A DNA stretch of 64,000 nt from Haemonchus contortus (taxonomy: Eukaryota > Nematoda > Chromadorea > Rhabditida > Trichostrongylidae), in contig LS997567.1 in assembly GCA_000469685.2 (NCBI GenBank), positions 10,079,690 through 10,143,689 of the forward strand, written 5' to 3'. Below are positions 45,190-56,165 of this stretch, in pieces (the stretch's first letter is position 1; each line of letters begins with the position of its first letter). The notes under the pieces were generated by a model that saw nothing but the letters and a program-made list of their open reading frames with translations, did not search any database and had not been told where the DNA came from. The translations under genes were made by a program, and so were the position numbers.

Positions 45190-45211
45190 TCTCTGAACTT
45201 TTTCAAGTTTG
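44911..45211. repeat. Tandem duplication, two 155-bp units
   Basis: The unit beginning CTGCTCTGACGCGTCTCCTT at 44911 repeats from 45066, and I see no differences over at least 140 bp. Identity suggests a recent event or an assembly artefact, in contrast to the older decay around it. Confidence 0.8.
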
Positions 45212-46576
45212 ATGACATCCTTTTCGTGCAGTGGGCTCCAAATTTACAAATTTAGGAACAGTATTCAAGGTGCGGTAGCACATATGCATTATACATACGA
45301 AGCAGTACTTTAGAATCTGCCACTTGAGTACTTCGAAAAAGGGAGAAAGCGCTCCGAAGGCCTTATTGACGACAAGATCAATGTGCTCAGAAAATTTACG
45401 GTTCAAATCAACCAGGACACCGAGATCCTTAACAGAATTGGAGATATTCAGAAGAACATCATTGATTTTATATTCACCAGGAGGTAAATCTCCCAAATGA
45501 AAAAGAAACGTTTTTGATGGATTGACATCTCGATCAAATTTTGCAGCCCAACACAACAAGTTATCAATTGACCGATTTAGAGCACAATGCACCTCAGCTC
45601 TATTAGTGGAGTTGTAAATACCATATATCTTGACGTCATCCGCATACAGTTGGACTTTTACGTGTTCACAAGTACTTAGAGCGGCAACTAAATCGATGGT
45701 ATAGATAAGAAATAGTAAAGGAGAGAGCACTCCGCTTGCGCAGCAGTGTCGATCCGAAAACTCCCTTCCTACTCTTACGGTTATATGCCTTTCAGATATA
45801 TATGATTCAAACCACTTCATAAGTATAGGACCAATTCCAATAGATCGAAGTTTGTCAAGTAATTTAGCATGATTGACCTTATCAAAGGCTTTAGAAAGGT
45901 CCACATATATGACATCAATTGAGTATCCCTGGCTAAGGGCAATGTTCCAGTCAAACAGACTGTCTACCAAATTTGTAGTCGTTGACATTCCTGGCAGGAA
46001 AAGATGCTGCTCTCTTGGTAAAAGGCTAGATTTAAATAACCAGGAGAGAATTTTTCCTCGAATAACTTTTCCCATGACTTTGACAGGCGTAGACGTGATA
46101 CTGATTGGACGAAAGTCAAATACAGATCGGGCACCATCCTTTTTAGGAACTCCCGTGACAAGAGAATCTTTCCAAATTTCAGGAACTTCACCTAGCATAA
46201 ACGATACATTGAAAATGAGTGCCAGAGGGTTGGAAACTGAGGCAGCACACTTCTTGAAGACAATAGGAGGTATGCCATCATATGGCTCTGAAGTTGAAGA
46301 TTTCAGTTATTTCAGGATATTGAAAATTTCCAAAGGGTGGAAGTAGATATTGTCCAAGCCACATGAGGCAGGTCCAAGTAGTCCAGAGTCATATGACGAG
46401 CCATTAAAATTAGAATCACTATCGAAAACGTTAACAAAAAAGTCGCCAAGAGCCTTAGCTTTATCGGCATCAGAAAAGCACAAGACACCCTTTATATCAG
46501 AAAGAACGGCTAACCTAGCCTCAGTCTTTAATTTGCCATGAATGAACGCATGAAGTGTTTCCATAAAGGCTTTCAT
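45203..46576 (-). pseudogene. CR1-like reverse transcriptase
   Basis: A 331-codon frame (46198-45203) has the RT blocks in order: VPKKDGARSVFDFRPISITS (finger), YVDLSKAFDKVNHAKLLDKL (first catalytic Asp), ASGVLSPLLFLIYTIDL, YADDVKIY (catalytic Asp pair, 45635-45646), then SKTFLFHLG. The usual Q-G in block 4 is S-G. A separate frame (46576-46307) covers the linker between endonuclease and RT, with a frame break near 46300. The enzyme would copy its RNA at a nicked target. Because of the breaks it is probably inactive in one piece, although the palm domain itself is open. Confidence 0.85.
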
Positions 46577-46644
46577 AGCTAGTCGTCGTTCACGATTTGC
46601 ACAAAATTTTTTGAGATGGCAATCAATTCAGCATGAATCTTCTT

Positions 46645-47300
46645 TTACAAAGGGCAGCTCAGTGGTTTAGAAGACTTTTGAAATATCCTCTGCTTCTGAT
46701 CAAATAGATTCTGAATATTGGTGGAATAACTAAAATGATGACCTCGTTGTACACTGAATGGAACATATAGTGCAAGCTTTTCGTAAACAAGATAACAAAA
46801 TCTACGATAAAGATCAGAAGCTGACACATAACCATCAAATTCTTTTAACCAGTCAATGCCATTGAGGCTATCATTGAGCATATTGAACGCAACAATACAG
46901 TAGTCTGGCAAAGGTAATAAAGTGGGGTTAGAGCGCCGTATGTTCATGAAAAATTTCACAAGAGAGTGATCAGAACTAGCGAAGGGAGGAAGAGTCATGA
47001 CATTCAAAACGGCTGGAGAGGTCGTTAGGATAAGGTCAAGTGTACGACCACCAAGCGTTGGCTTTGTTACAACTTGCTTCAAGCCATAGTTACAGAAGAA
47101 TTTGAAGAGCTGCATAGAACTTGAGTCGTACGGAACACAATTCAGCCAATCAACTTTGATATTGAAGTCACCCAACAAAACAGTGTCTGAACCGGAAAGC
47201 AAAAAATTTGCTAAGAGCTCGATAAGGCATTCATCATCTTCCGTGGAAGAGTCGGGAGGGCGATATACAACAATAAATCGAACGCAAGAATAAGAATAAG
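46645..47300 (-). pseudogene. AP-type endonuclease, C-terminal half, of the CR1-like element
   Basis: The frame reads CVRFIVVYRPPDSS, then VLLGDFNIKVDWLN (metal and catalytic block G-D-F-N), LDLILTTSP, and SSDHSLVKF (catalytic S-D-H). The N-terminal half, including the E-T block, is missing upstream of 47300. The Met used by the longest frame (47319) comes from the neighbouring MITE and is not a true start. Confidence 0.8.
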
Positions 47301-47307
47301 AATAGAA

Positions 47308-47445
47308 GGCACGGTTCACGATAAAAATCGATAAAAATGGTTACTGAGTTTCCCCCCTAGGAATACTCAGTGACCCCCAAGAATAATAGAGTAAAAACTC
47401 GACGGTTAGGGCATTGTGGAGGCCCTTGTGAGCTTCGTTGCGCGC
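47308..47445. mobile_element. MITE of the GGCACAGTTCACGAT family, truncated copy
   Basis: Begins GGCACGGTTCACGATAAAAA and shares the following block (GGTTACTGAGT, ATACTCAGTGACCCCC) with the complementary end of the copy at 49635-50127. Only one end is present. Its start coincides with the truncation of the CR1-like element. Confidence 0.6.
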
Positions 47446-47489
47446 GTCTATTGAACATAAGCACATCGTAATTACCGAGTACATCAGGA

Positions 47490-47887
47490 TTTTGATCGGC
47501 AGGTGGCTTCTCTTAAGCTGCTTATCTTCTCTTATCAGTTATTATCAGTTCCTGTCACCGAGTACCTCGGATCTCGTCTCTTCTACATCACTTATCCGAA
47601 TTCCGAGCTTCCAATTTATTTCAATTTCTGTAAAAAGCTGTAATCCTACCGAATTTGAACTATTTAGGTCCACGGGGACAGTCCCGCACACTCATCTATT
47701 TCGCGCAGGCCGCGCTCCCTGCAGGACGAGTCTGGTTCTGCCACCCGTCATAAGTGTTCCAGTTCTTCCGCCTGCACTCTTACCAATTTTGAACTCTCTA
47801 GGTCCACGGCAACAGGAGTTATGAACTTCCGGTCAAACACACACAGACAAACCAACAGACACCTTTAGCGAATTACATATAATAGGA
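47490..47887 (-). mobile_element. Helitron-like 5' end, minus strand
   Basis: Read on the minus strand from 47887: TCCTATTATATGTAATTCGC then GGTGTCTGTTGGTTTGTCTG, the same start as at 7781, and a little further on GTGACAGGAACTGATAATAA as in the 8050-9030 array. So it belongs to the same non-autonomous family. Confidence 0.6.
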
Positions 47888-48626
47888 TGAAACCTACCTG
47901 TATACCAGTGTATTTACTCGTGGAAAACTTTCTCATCGGGCTAGAACAGGCATTGGACTCGGCAGTCCTTTTTCTCGTTTCATAATCGAGATGAGGCGAC
48001 CGTCTTTGAGCTGGTCGTTGACCTCTCCACTGTCAAAATTCGTGGTGGTAATCGTTAACATGCAATCAGCTGAGCGACACAGGGGAAGGGTACTTCGAAA
48101 ACAATTTTGCTTATTGCAGCCACCTGTAAGCAACGGCACACCTTGCGTACAACTTCTCCAAAATCCTTCCGCGTGGGTTTTTCTGTTGAAAAACATTCTT
48201 TTCTATAGAGGTTCCTCTTTCTTACTGTTGTTGTTCTCTTCGGTCAATAACCTTGATCCGCTCAAGAGGGCGCTTCACTCTAACACGGTTCCTGAGAGTC
48301 TTAAGGTTAACCTGTGGTCCAAACAGCAGAGCATATTTCTCTGTTGGTTCGAAAAACGGTCTGTATCGGGCTAATAAAGCCCCCCAATCAGCCATACTTC
48401 GAGGCTGACAAGATCTCCGACGAGTTGTCGAGGCTACAGAGATAGAGATATAGAGATAGCCGCACGGTATTCACCGTAAAATGGTGATATTTCCCAAGAA
48501 AGAGACAAAAAAATAGCACCTCACCAAATACATACGTATGTTCGATATATATCATGCATGGAATGGGAAGAAGTCCAGGATTGAGTTAACGTGTAAAGAC
48601 AGACCTCAGACGGAATTTCAACAATA

Positions 48627-48652
48627 CGTTTCGGCTTTATTGCCTTCTTCAG
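48627..48652 (-). ncRNA. Hammerhead-like core downstream of the Penelope-like endonuclease
   Basis: The minus strand reads CTGAAGAAGGC, loop AATAAA, then GCCGAAACG. CTGANGA and GAAA separated by a short G-C stem is the conserved core of hammerhead ribozymes, which are known in Penelope-like elements. There is one extra A before the stem, and I could not identify the cleavage strand, so activity is doubtful. It lies about 220 bp downstream of the endonuclease end, in the segment missing from the right arm. Confidence 0.4.
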
Positions 48653-48869
48653 AGTTGGAAAGTTTTGATTATCGCTATCCATGTTTCATTCAACAATTAA
48701 AGTTTCGAAAAACGGTTCCCTAGACCTAGTGTTGCCAAACAGGCATTATAACTATAAACAAATTTTATCCATGTTAAGAGACAACTGCTCTTTGAGACGA
48801 CCGCCGCTAAACTAACTGTCAAGGATTTGAGGGTGGCTCTAGATGATAATTCCTTTCCCTCTCGCCGTG

Positions 48870-49334
48870 ATACTAGGGGCAAAGAGAACTCACAGAGGTC
48901 AAAAAAAGGATCGAGTTCACTAGCTGTGGGTGAGCACTCGGCCTTCCTATTCATTTTTGGGGATCTGGTACTGATACAAAGTGCTACAAGTGTTTCCGCG
49001 CCGAAGTGTCTTCTTGTAACAGAATCTTAACCGTAATTTCGAACACCGCACCTTCATGCGATTCTACACGGCCAGCACCCAAGGGTATTTCTAGCCTTGC
49101 TCGATTCAAGCTTTCCAGATTTTTTTCAACAGTAGAGCATAGAGGTCGCCCACTCTCCCCTATATATTCATCCTCACATAGATTGCATGTGAACAGGTAA
49201 ATCACGCCTGTTGTCACGCAGTCACCCTCCTGTCCATCAGGGCAGATCACGCAACTGGGCGTCAGGCAAACTCGATCGTAACTGCGGCGTCGAACCAGTC
49301 GCTGCTTCAGATTTTCCGGTGGGATCTTGACCAC
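48870..49334 (-). pseudogene. GIY-YIG endonuclease of a Penelope-like element
   Basis: The frame 49334-48984 has a Cys cluster (CLTPSCVICPDGQEGDC), then GVIYLFTCNLCEDEYIGESG, i.e. the GIY and YIG strands with the Arg-Pro that follows. LEIPLGAGRVESHEGAVFEI and a frame shift lead to MNRKAECSPTASELDPFFDL (48954 onwards), the normal C-terminal end. This nuclease nicks the target for reverse transcription. Together with the RT fragment at 50194-50582 on the same strand it gives the RT-endonuclease order of Penelope-like elements, interrupted by the MITE at 49635-50127. Confidence 0.75.
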
Positions 49335-49634
49335 TCAAGCCATGTCCTTGGAGCCACACATGTGCAGCGCCGGATTCCAGAGCTCATGCCATCACTAATA
49401 TAGGTTAAACAGAAGGCTACTTTATCCGAGTGATCGATAGTGGACGGTGTTGTTTCTTCTTGAAACTCCATAACTGTTTTTAAGAGCCACAGGGTAACCT
49501 TCGGAAAGTGCGACCTTCCCTGTAAGCTTCAAAGAGTCCGTCTCTCTTACCTTTCAGATGACACCAAGATGGCCGTCTAAAACATGCTACTTGTGATTGC
49601 GCACTTTGTTTTCAAGAGATGAGCCGATTTCATA

Positions 49635-50127
49635 GGCACAGTTTACGATAATTCTGGGTAGTCTAGATCATGACGAGAAATGGAAGAGAAGTTGGAAAAT
49701 AGAGCGGTGAAAGTGAGGGAACTGCGTAAATCGGTGTTTCCAAAATGAAAAAAGCCTCGAAAATCGTTAAAAAGGGGGCTTGACGAGAACGAGACCAGAA
49801 GTATGAAGAAGAGTGGGGGCGTTTGGACGAGCCTTACAATGTGGGTCATTGAAGACGTATGGGTCCTGGTGCAAACAACTGACTGCGGTAAGCAAGGATT
49901 CTTTCACTTATAACCATATATAAGCAAAAAGCCCTACTAACAAAAAACAGCTCACCTTTCTGAGCCTTTTGGGGTAGGAAATCAAGTAAGGGAGCCAGGA
50001 GCAGGGCCTCCACTCTGCCCTGACCGTCGAGTTTTTGGGCGCAAGAGGGTCCCTCCTAATACCCTCGGGGGCCACTGAGTATTCCTAGGAGAATAGCTCA
50101 GTAACCATTTTCTTCGTGAACAGTGCC
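49635..50127. mobile_element. MITE of the GGCACAGTTCACGAT family, copy 3
   Basis: GGCACAGTTTACGATAATTC at 49635 pairs with TTCGTGAACAGTGCC ending at 50127. It has inserted between the RT and endonuclease parts of the Penelope-like element; its right terminus is included in the palindrome. Confidence 0.7.
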
Positions 50128-50193
50128 TTTAAGTGTACTAGAATGTTCTTGCTACTGGGTTTTTGATAACATTCGGTACGGTGGAAACCTCGT

Positions 50194-50582
50194 TTAACCC
50201 TCAATTGAGAATAAGGAAAGGGAGCCAATCATCTTCCGGCTACTCACTATGAAGTTAATGATTTCTGTTTGTCTGTGGAGCAGGTCATAACACGTATCCA
50301 TTCCCTCTTTCGTTGAGCAGACAAAAAACATTCGTCTATGTAGCGGCAGTATAAAATAGGTCGGCAATCCAGTAACGGCTTTTCTAACCTGTACATGTAG
50401 GCTATAGTTCGCACGGGTGTCAGCCGCTGCCTTATGGCCAGTCCCCTGATCTGCCTGCATTGGCCGGACCACCTGAAAATAGAGCACGCTAGACACCCTT
50501 CTACCAGAGCCATTATCTGGGTGGTGGAAAGACCATAGGTGTTCAACACACACCATGGGTGAATGGCCTGCTCAACAGACAA
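50194..50582 (-). pseudogene. Penelope-like reverse transcriptase fragment
   Basis: Two overlapping frames together show QIRGLAIRQRLTPVRTIAYM, RLEKPLLDCRPILYCRYIDE and CFLSAQRKREW. This matches the palm of Penelope-like RTs, where the motif is normally Y-I-D-D; the second Asp is Glu here. The frame change near the middle and the missing finger and thumb make it a remnant. It forms the centre of the large palindrome. Confidence 0.7.
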
Positions 50583-51565
50583 ACAGAAATCATTAAACTC
50601 ATACGTGAGTAGCCGGAAGATGATTGGCTCCCTTTCCTTATACTCAATTGAGGGTTAAACGAGGTTTCCACCGTACCGAATGTTATCAAAAACCCAGTAG
50701 CAAGAACATTCTAGTACACTTTAAGGCACTGTTCACGATGAAGCCAGAGCAAGGCTAGAGATACCCTTGGGTGCTGGCCGTGTAGAATCGCATGAAGGTG
50801 CGGTGTTCGAAATTACGGTTAGGATTCTGTTACAAGAAGACACTTCGGCGCGGAAACACTTGAAGCACTTTTCATCAGCACCTGATCCCCAAAAATGAAT
50901 AGGAAGGCCGAGTGCTCACCCACAGCTAGTGAACTCGATCCTTTTTTTGACATCTGTGAGTTCTGTTTGCCCTTGGTCTCACGCCGAGAGGGATAGGAAA
51001 TATCATCTAGAGCCACCCTCAAATCCTTGACAGTCAGTTTAGCGGCGGTCGTCTTAAAGAGCAATTGTCTCTTGAGATGGATAAAATTTGTTTATAGTTA
51101 TCATGCCTGTTTGGCAACACTAGGCAACATACGTATGGATTGGGTGAGATGCTATTTTGTTGTCTCCTTCTTGGAAAATATCACCATTTTACGGTGAATA
51201 CCGTGCGGCTATCTCTATATCTCTATCTCTGTAGCCTCGACAACTCGTCGGAGATCTTGTCAGCCTCGAAGTATGGCTGATTGGGGGGCTTTATTAGCCC
51301 GATACAGACCATTTTTCGAACCAACAGCGAAATATGCGCTGCTGTTTGGACCACAGGTTAACCCTAGGAGTCTCAAAAACCATTTTCAGACTAAGCCTTC
51401 GCTCCCTTCCAGCTGGTCTCCTGAGGCAAAGACTTGGATGTTCCTGCGCTTCATAAGATCAGCGCCTTCCCGGGACTTCCCAGTAAGCGATCCCATATTT
51501 AGAGAGATCCCAGTCTGACTCGGCGAAATTCCGGCTAAGTGTAAAGTTAACACGTTGACGACAAT

Positions 51566-51629
51566 GTCGCGCAATGGTGCGCGACAGCCAGTCTGTCTCA
51601 CGGGACGATGTCGCGCAATGCTGCGCGAC
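51566..51629. repeat. Two near-identical 20-bp palindromes
   Basis: GTCGCGCAATGGTGCGCGAC (51566-51585) and GTCGCGCAATGCTGCGCGAC (51610-51629), 24 bp apart. Each folds into a GC-rich stem with a small loop. They could be protein-binding sites or structured RNA; function unknown. Confidence 0.6.
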
Positions 51630-52195
51630 GGTGCATTCTTCAATTGAAGTGTGTGTGCTCGTTCCGTTTTTTTGTGCAGATTTTCGATTTAGGTTTATAA
51701 GTGTCCAAAATAGCACCGGCTACCTATTAAATTAATTCCAAGACGAACAATACAAATACAAGACAGGATCGACCACAAGAGCCATATTGTCGCCATTAGC
51801 CTATTCGAACTAACTTCTTTGGCCGAGGTCGTTCACTCCTCGGTAGCCCTCGCGTACTGTCAACAGAACTCAGGCGAATGTCCTGTGCGCCACTTCCGGG
51901 TGACGTCCCAACTTTATCACAACACTCTTTGAGACTTCAAACATATTTATACCTACTTTATTTAGATATACTTACAAATTTATTGGTTTACTGTTCCCCA
52001 AAATCCTGAAATGTGAGTTCGCTCCCTTGTTGGCCAATATTGAGCCCGCAAAACGTTTTACAAAAGTTTAGAACACACTTCATGAAAAAGCAAAACGAGG
52101 AGATGCATCAAGGAAGGGAACCTTGATGTCATGCCTTCCTAGCCGCTAGGTCACCGTTGCACAGGTCAGGGCTTTGCTCAGCTCGGCGATCCGTT

Positions 52196-52355
52196 CACTG
52201 CAGTGGTATAACACACGGAGGAACTGGTTTCGTTACTTAGTTCCCAAAATCGTTTAGCAGATGCGGAACACAGATTTGAGATCAGCGTCTGAAACCACCT
52301 AGGCCGGTATACATCTCATCATGAATGGCCACTGCGACCAAGTATCCTTCCCTTG
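52196..52355. repeat. Diverged solo arm of the foldback family
   Basis: The right end, AGTATCCTTCCCTTG followed by TAA, and upstream AATCGTTTAGCAGATGCGGA match the right arms of foldback copies 2 and 3. The opposite arm is not found. Confidence 0.5.
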
Positions 52356-52639
52356 TAAGAAAGGATTTAGCAGCTATAGAATTCTGTCCGTAAGGCCTCC
52401 CACACTGCTTAACAAGGTGGTCTATGAAAGCTTATGCGTTTTGGCGAGTGTGTAAAGAACAGGGCAAGCAGGGAGGTCTTGCTGGTTGTGAAACTCTTAA
52501 ATACCTTAGGTCCCTGTTTTTGTGCTGTGATTGTTACGCCTAAGTATGTTACCGCGGTAAATATCAAGTTCCGCTTTTTTGAACATACTCAGGCATAAGC
52601 TGATAGTGCATTGCTGGAAAGACTAATATCACCTATGTC

Positions 52640-53104
52640 ACCGATAACAGTGACTTTGCTACGCTGGAACTTCTGCCTTGCTGTTATCACAAAGTGATTT
52701 AGAAGGAATAGTACCTTGTGGTTGCCACTGTAATAAGTGATGCCCCTTCAGATCCACTAGTCTACACAACTTTTCTCCGTCGGTTGCTGTTGACGTTAGC
52801 GCATAGCAGCTAATAACAGTGCTCTTCTCGATGTCTAGGCGGAGAATGGCCAGTCGCGGCGAGTACCTCAGTTGAGTCGACCGGATGTTCGATCCCACGA
52901 TGGACTGAGAATCAGATGCTGCCGACATTTTCCAGCAACTGTCGCTCCTAAAACGAGCAGGCGCCCGTCGTTGGTCTTCTTGATGGCCGTGTCCGTGGTT
53001 TTTGTCCCTGGAAGGGCAATGACGTCAAAGCGAAGCTTCTTGCGGGTCCTATTCAAAATAGTCCGGGCCGCCTTCGAGGCATTGATACGGTAGTTGTGAA
53101 TTCA
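52640..53104 (-). pseudogene. RTE-like endonuclease fragment
   Basis: Minus-strand frames give RKKLRFDVIALPGTKTTDTA (53050-52990), where the usual QET catalytic block is PGT, then KKTNDGRLLVLGA. In the next frame comes LRYSPRLAILRLDIEKSTVI and a cysteine-tyrosine block (SCYALTSTATDGE). This is the order of the AP-type endonuclease of hookworm RTE-like elements. The catalytic Glu is lost and a frame change is present. Confidence 0.7.
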
Positions 53105-53244
53105 AATTCGTAAGCAGTCTCTATGCCATGCTCTGGACCCCTATTGTGCGTGTTGAAGCTGATAAACCAAACCTCGGGTACCCAGCCTATTGAGGCGGTT
53201 ATTAACTTTACACTTAGCCGGAATTTCGCCGAGTCAGACTCCGC

Positions 53245-53590
53245 CTCCTTCAGGGATTTTTGCCCTGCCTCGACAGCTGCTATAGATCTTTTCATGATTT
53301 GCTTCACCACGAACACAGGTAAAGGTTTCACCAAGAGATAAAAAGCCTCACACAGCAAAATTCTCTCTGCAGGACTAAGTGTCTGTTATACCTATCCGAA
53401 GCATGCTCATAAGGGTGGGAAAAGCGCTCCACATTGTTAGAGGGAGGATGTTTTGCGGTCTTGATAGGGAGTGGATTGATGCGGATGTCCGAGGAAGAGG
53501 ACACTTCCTAGTGCGTCACTAGCCAAGTATTCTGCCGCATCAAGTCAGGCTCATTAACCTAAAATCTCCAACCTCTCATATATGGACATG
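53245..53590. other. Unassigned spacer
   Basis: No recognised feature between the 39-bp repeat and maT copy 3. Confidence 0.3.
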
Positions 53591-54809
53591 TACACCATAA
53601 ATATGGCAAAAACTTCAATGGAGCACGTAGCTTCCTTGTTGGAGGGTTTCCCCTAACCTGCACTTTTCCTAAAGTTCATCAGATACCCTAGCTAACACAT
53701 CCGCTTTGGCGCTCTCAATTCGGCAGTTTTTGAAAAATGGTGAACCTTGCAATTATTCGCTAGCCGCATCGTCTCTGCCGCATTCGGTGAGTCCTCTTCC
53801 GGAATCGCTTCTTGTTTGGACATTTCTCTTATGAAAACCTCTTGAATCGCGATGCGTGGACAGGTCGGTGACAAACCTCAACTCAGTCATTTTGTCTCAT
53901 TTACGACCCTTTTCCGAATACAATTTCCTGAGAATGATTACGCTACGAAACCTGCAGAAATGCAAGAAAAATGGCTGTCGAACTGATTGCATCTTCTATT
54001 TCTTCCCCGAGCGAATATTGGGTTGTCCAGATAATTTCCGCCGTTCTTGAACACCCTGTGTTTAGCAACTGTTGTGCAAGCAATCAAAGACTTAACCTTA
54101 TGAAGTTATATATTTTCGTTTGACATTTCTTAACGACTTTCTTTATGAGACTCGGGTGAAAACTGAGGATCATCATGTGCATTGTCGGCTCCTGATGTTT
54201 CCCACCAACCGCAGGCGCAAAAACACGGTTCGAGCTAGGGGAAAGAATTCGACGTTTGGGAAGACAGTGCTCCAGGGAAACGTACTGTGCGTGAGTGGTT
54301 TTGGAGATTTTGTCAAGGTGAAACTACAAACTCGAAGATGGGCAACGCTAAAGGAGGCCATCATCATTTGGAAACGATCAAATTAGTATGTTAATCGAAA
54401 AAATTGGCACATCAACACTCGTGAAAGAGAAGAAAGACTTAGAGTTTCAAAATCAACCATCCACGACCTTTGGCCCGAACTTTGTTTTGACAAGCGCTGA
54501 TGTTTGGGCCTTAAACCTCAACGTGAACGAGTGCAATCTGATGGACATGTCTTCGTGTGCCATTCGTTGCTCAGACGGAATGAGCCACTTCTGGAACGCA
54601 TGATAACGGAAAACGATGAGGTGGTTGGTACAGCAACGTGAGGCGGAAGCGATCGTAGGGTCTACCCAGTCTGCCGCCACAAACCAATTCATAAGCTAAA
54701 ATCCAGGTGGGAAGATTATGCTATGTTGCTGATGGGGTTGGATAGAAATCGTTTTTTGTGAGCTGCTGCAGCACAATCAAACGATAACTTATGAAAGGTT
54801 CTATACTCA

Positions 54810-56165
54810 CAAGGGAAGGATCCCAAGTCGAAGTGGCCACTTGAAATGGGACCTATACCGCTAGGCGTCTTTTTTGATGCTGATTTCAAATCTGCATTCA
54901 AAATCTGCCAAACAATTCTCTGAAAGGAGTTGTGGAGGTGGTCTCCGTAGAGCGCTCAACAGGGGAAAGCACGAAAGCCATGGTCGCCGGCAGTCCAGCA
55001 GTGGCGGCTTGGAGTGGAGGTACGCGTGACGCTTCATAGGCACGGGACCAAGGATCGAGTTTGATGGGCGGTGGTGTTTTTGCATCTTGCAGGACTTTTT
55101 CCTCCAGGTTGTAAAAAGCTTTTTATGTTAGTTTTACTGCCTTCAGCGACTTTCAGTTGCTGGGGGCGAGCGAGTTCCTACTTAAACCGTCCACATCTAC
55201 TCCAACCACCAACATTACAAGAATTCTATTCGTATCGTTATACATTTCAAATTCACTGTAGGATAACTTTTACCTATTATAAGCGAATGCGATAATCTAG
55301 CACGGAGTGTTTAGAACAGCCCTTTACAATGAGCGTAACGAATGAAAAAAATAAAATTGTTTCACTTTTCTGATAGCTCTTTCCACCTGAACTCGTTTGT
55401 TATCTCGCTCGCTGCAACTGCTTTTTGAACACATTCCCATACATCAACGACCGTCTAGATGTGCTTGCTGTTTCCTCTTCACAATCCGGTTCCCACAGTG
55501 GATCGGACTCCTCGTCCTCAATCACGCAGTCTTCTTCGCCCTCAATATTGAGGTCTTCGTGAAAGGCAATCCGCAAGATAGAGGAGGAACTGTCTATCAA
55601 CTTGTGCTTCTACCTTGTAGGGGCGCATTCAACATCACAGAATCCGAAATACTCCTTGTTTTTTAGTGTTACATCCATCCATATATACCATACGTTGCCG
55701 CATTTGCCACATGGCAACCCTTACCTTTATTGAAAACTGACGAAAACCCCACCTTCTTCAAAAACTAATCAATAACACTGGAAGAGGGTTTGAGTAGGAA
55801 CTGACTCGCCTTCAGCAAATAAAAAGTCGCTGACAGCGGCAACACTGAACATAAAAAGATTTCTACAACCTGGAGGAAAAAGTCCTGCAAGATGCAAAAA
55901 CGCCATCGTTCACCAAACCCGATCCTTGGTCCCGTGCCTCGGAAGCGTTACGCTTAGCTCCACTCCAAGTCGCTACTGCTGGACTGCCGGCGACCATGGG
56001 TTTGTGCTTTACCCTGTTGAGCACTCTCCGGAGACCACCTCCACAACTCCGTTCAGAGAATCGTTTGGCAGATTTTGGATGCAGATTCGAAATCAGCTTC
56101 AAAAAATACGTCTAGCAGTGTAGGTCTCAGTTTGAATGGCACTTCGACTTGGGATCCTTCCCTTG
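54810..56165 (-). mobile_element. Foldback transposon, copy 3
   Basis: Arms 54810-55195 and 55790-56165 begin CAAGGGAAGGATCCCAAGTC and are flanked by TCA (54807-54809, 56166-56168). Orientation is opposite to copy 2. It interrupts the mariner transposase, so it is the youngest of the three nested elements. Confidence 0.85.
55400..55600 (-). pseudogene. Acidic open frame of foldback copy 3
   Basis: Encodes ILRIAFHEDLNIEGEEDC, then VIEDEESDPLWEPDCEEETA and STSRRSLMYGNV to a stop after QRAR, parallel to 33654-33860. Upstream in the same phase lies a Cys-containing stretch (LPCGKCGNVWYIW, GFCDVEC) ending at one stop codon, so the ancestral frame was longer, perhaps starting with a zinc-ribbon-like module. 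No ATG. Function unknown; most likely a fragment of the protein of an autonomous relative. Confidence 0.4.

Larger units (their letters stand above)
44012..47300 (-). mobile_element. CR1/jockey-like non-LTR retrotransposon, 5'-truncated
   Basis: On the minus strand the order is endonuclease (from about 47300), linker, reverse transcriptase (46198-45203), C-terminal region, untranslated sequence and an AATAAATAAATAAATC-type tail ending near 44012. The 5' half of the endonuclease is missing where a MITE fragment begins (47308). It is the best-preserved retroelement in the window, but has frame breaks between domains. Confidence 0.8.
48286..51378. repeat. Large palindrome built from a Penelope-like element
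   Basis: 48286-49100 is an inverted copy of 50745-51378, and 50120-50275 of 50580-50742. The palindrome centre is the RT fragment at 50275-50580. Relative to the left arm, the right arm lacks the 1-kb segment 49100-50118 and a ~180-bp segment (48541-48721). Sequence is otherwise close, with roughly one difference per 10-20 bases by eye. Penelope-like elements often carry terminal repeats in inverted orientation, which may explain the structure; an assembly inversion is the alternative. Confidence 0.75.
51512..53240. mobile_element. Segment bounded by a perfect 39-bp inverted repeat
   Basis: AGTCTGACTCGGCGAAATTC plus the next 19 bases (51512-51550) is exactly complementary to 53202-53240. Inside are paired short palindromes (51566-51629), a remnant foldback arm (52196-52355) and an RTE endonuclease fragment (52640-53104). 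No transposase and no clear target duplication. It could be a composite element or two inverted copies of one short repeat. Confidence 0.5.

Noticed and set aside
48827..49030. 67-codon plus frame repeated as an 81-codon minus frame at 50819-51064
   Set aside because: It looks conserved only because the palindrome duplicates it; the opposite strand carries the C-terminus of the Penelope-like endonuclease.
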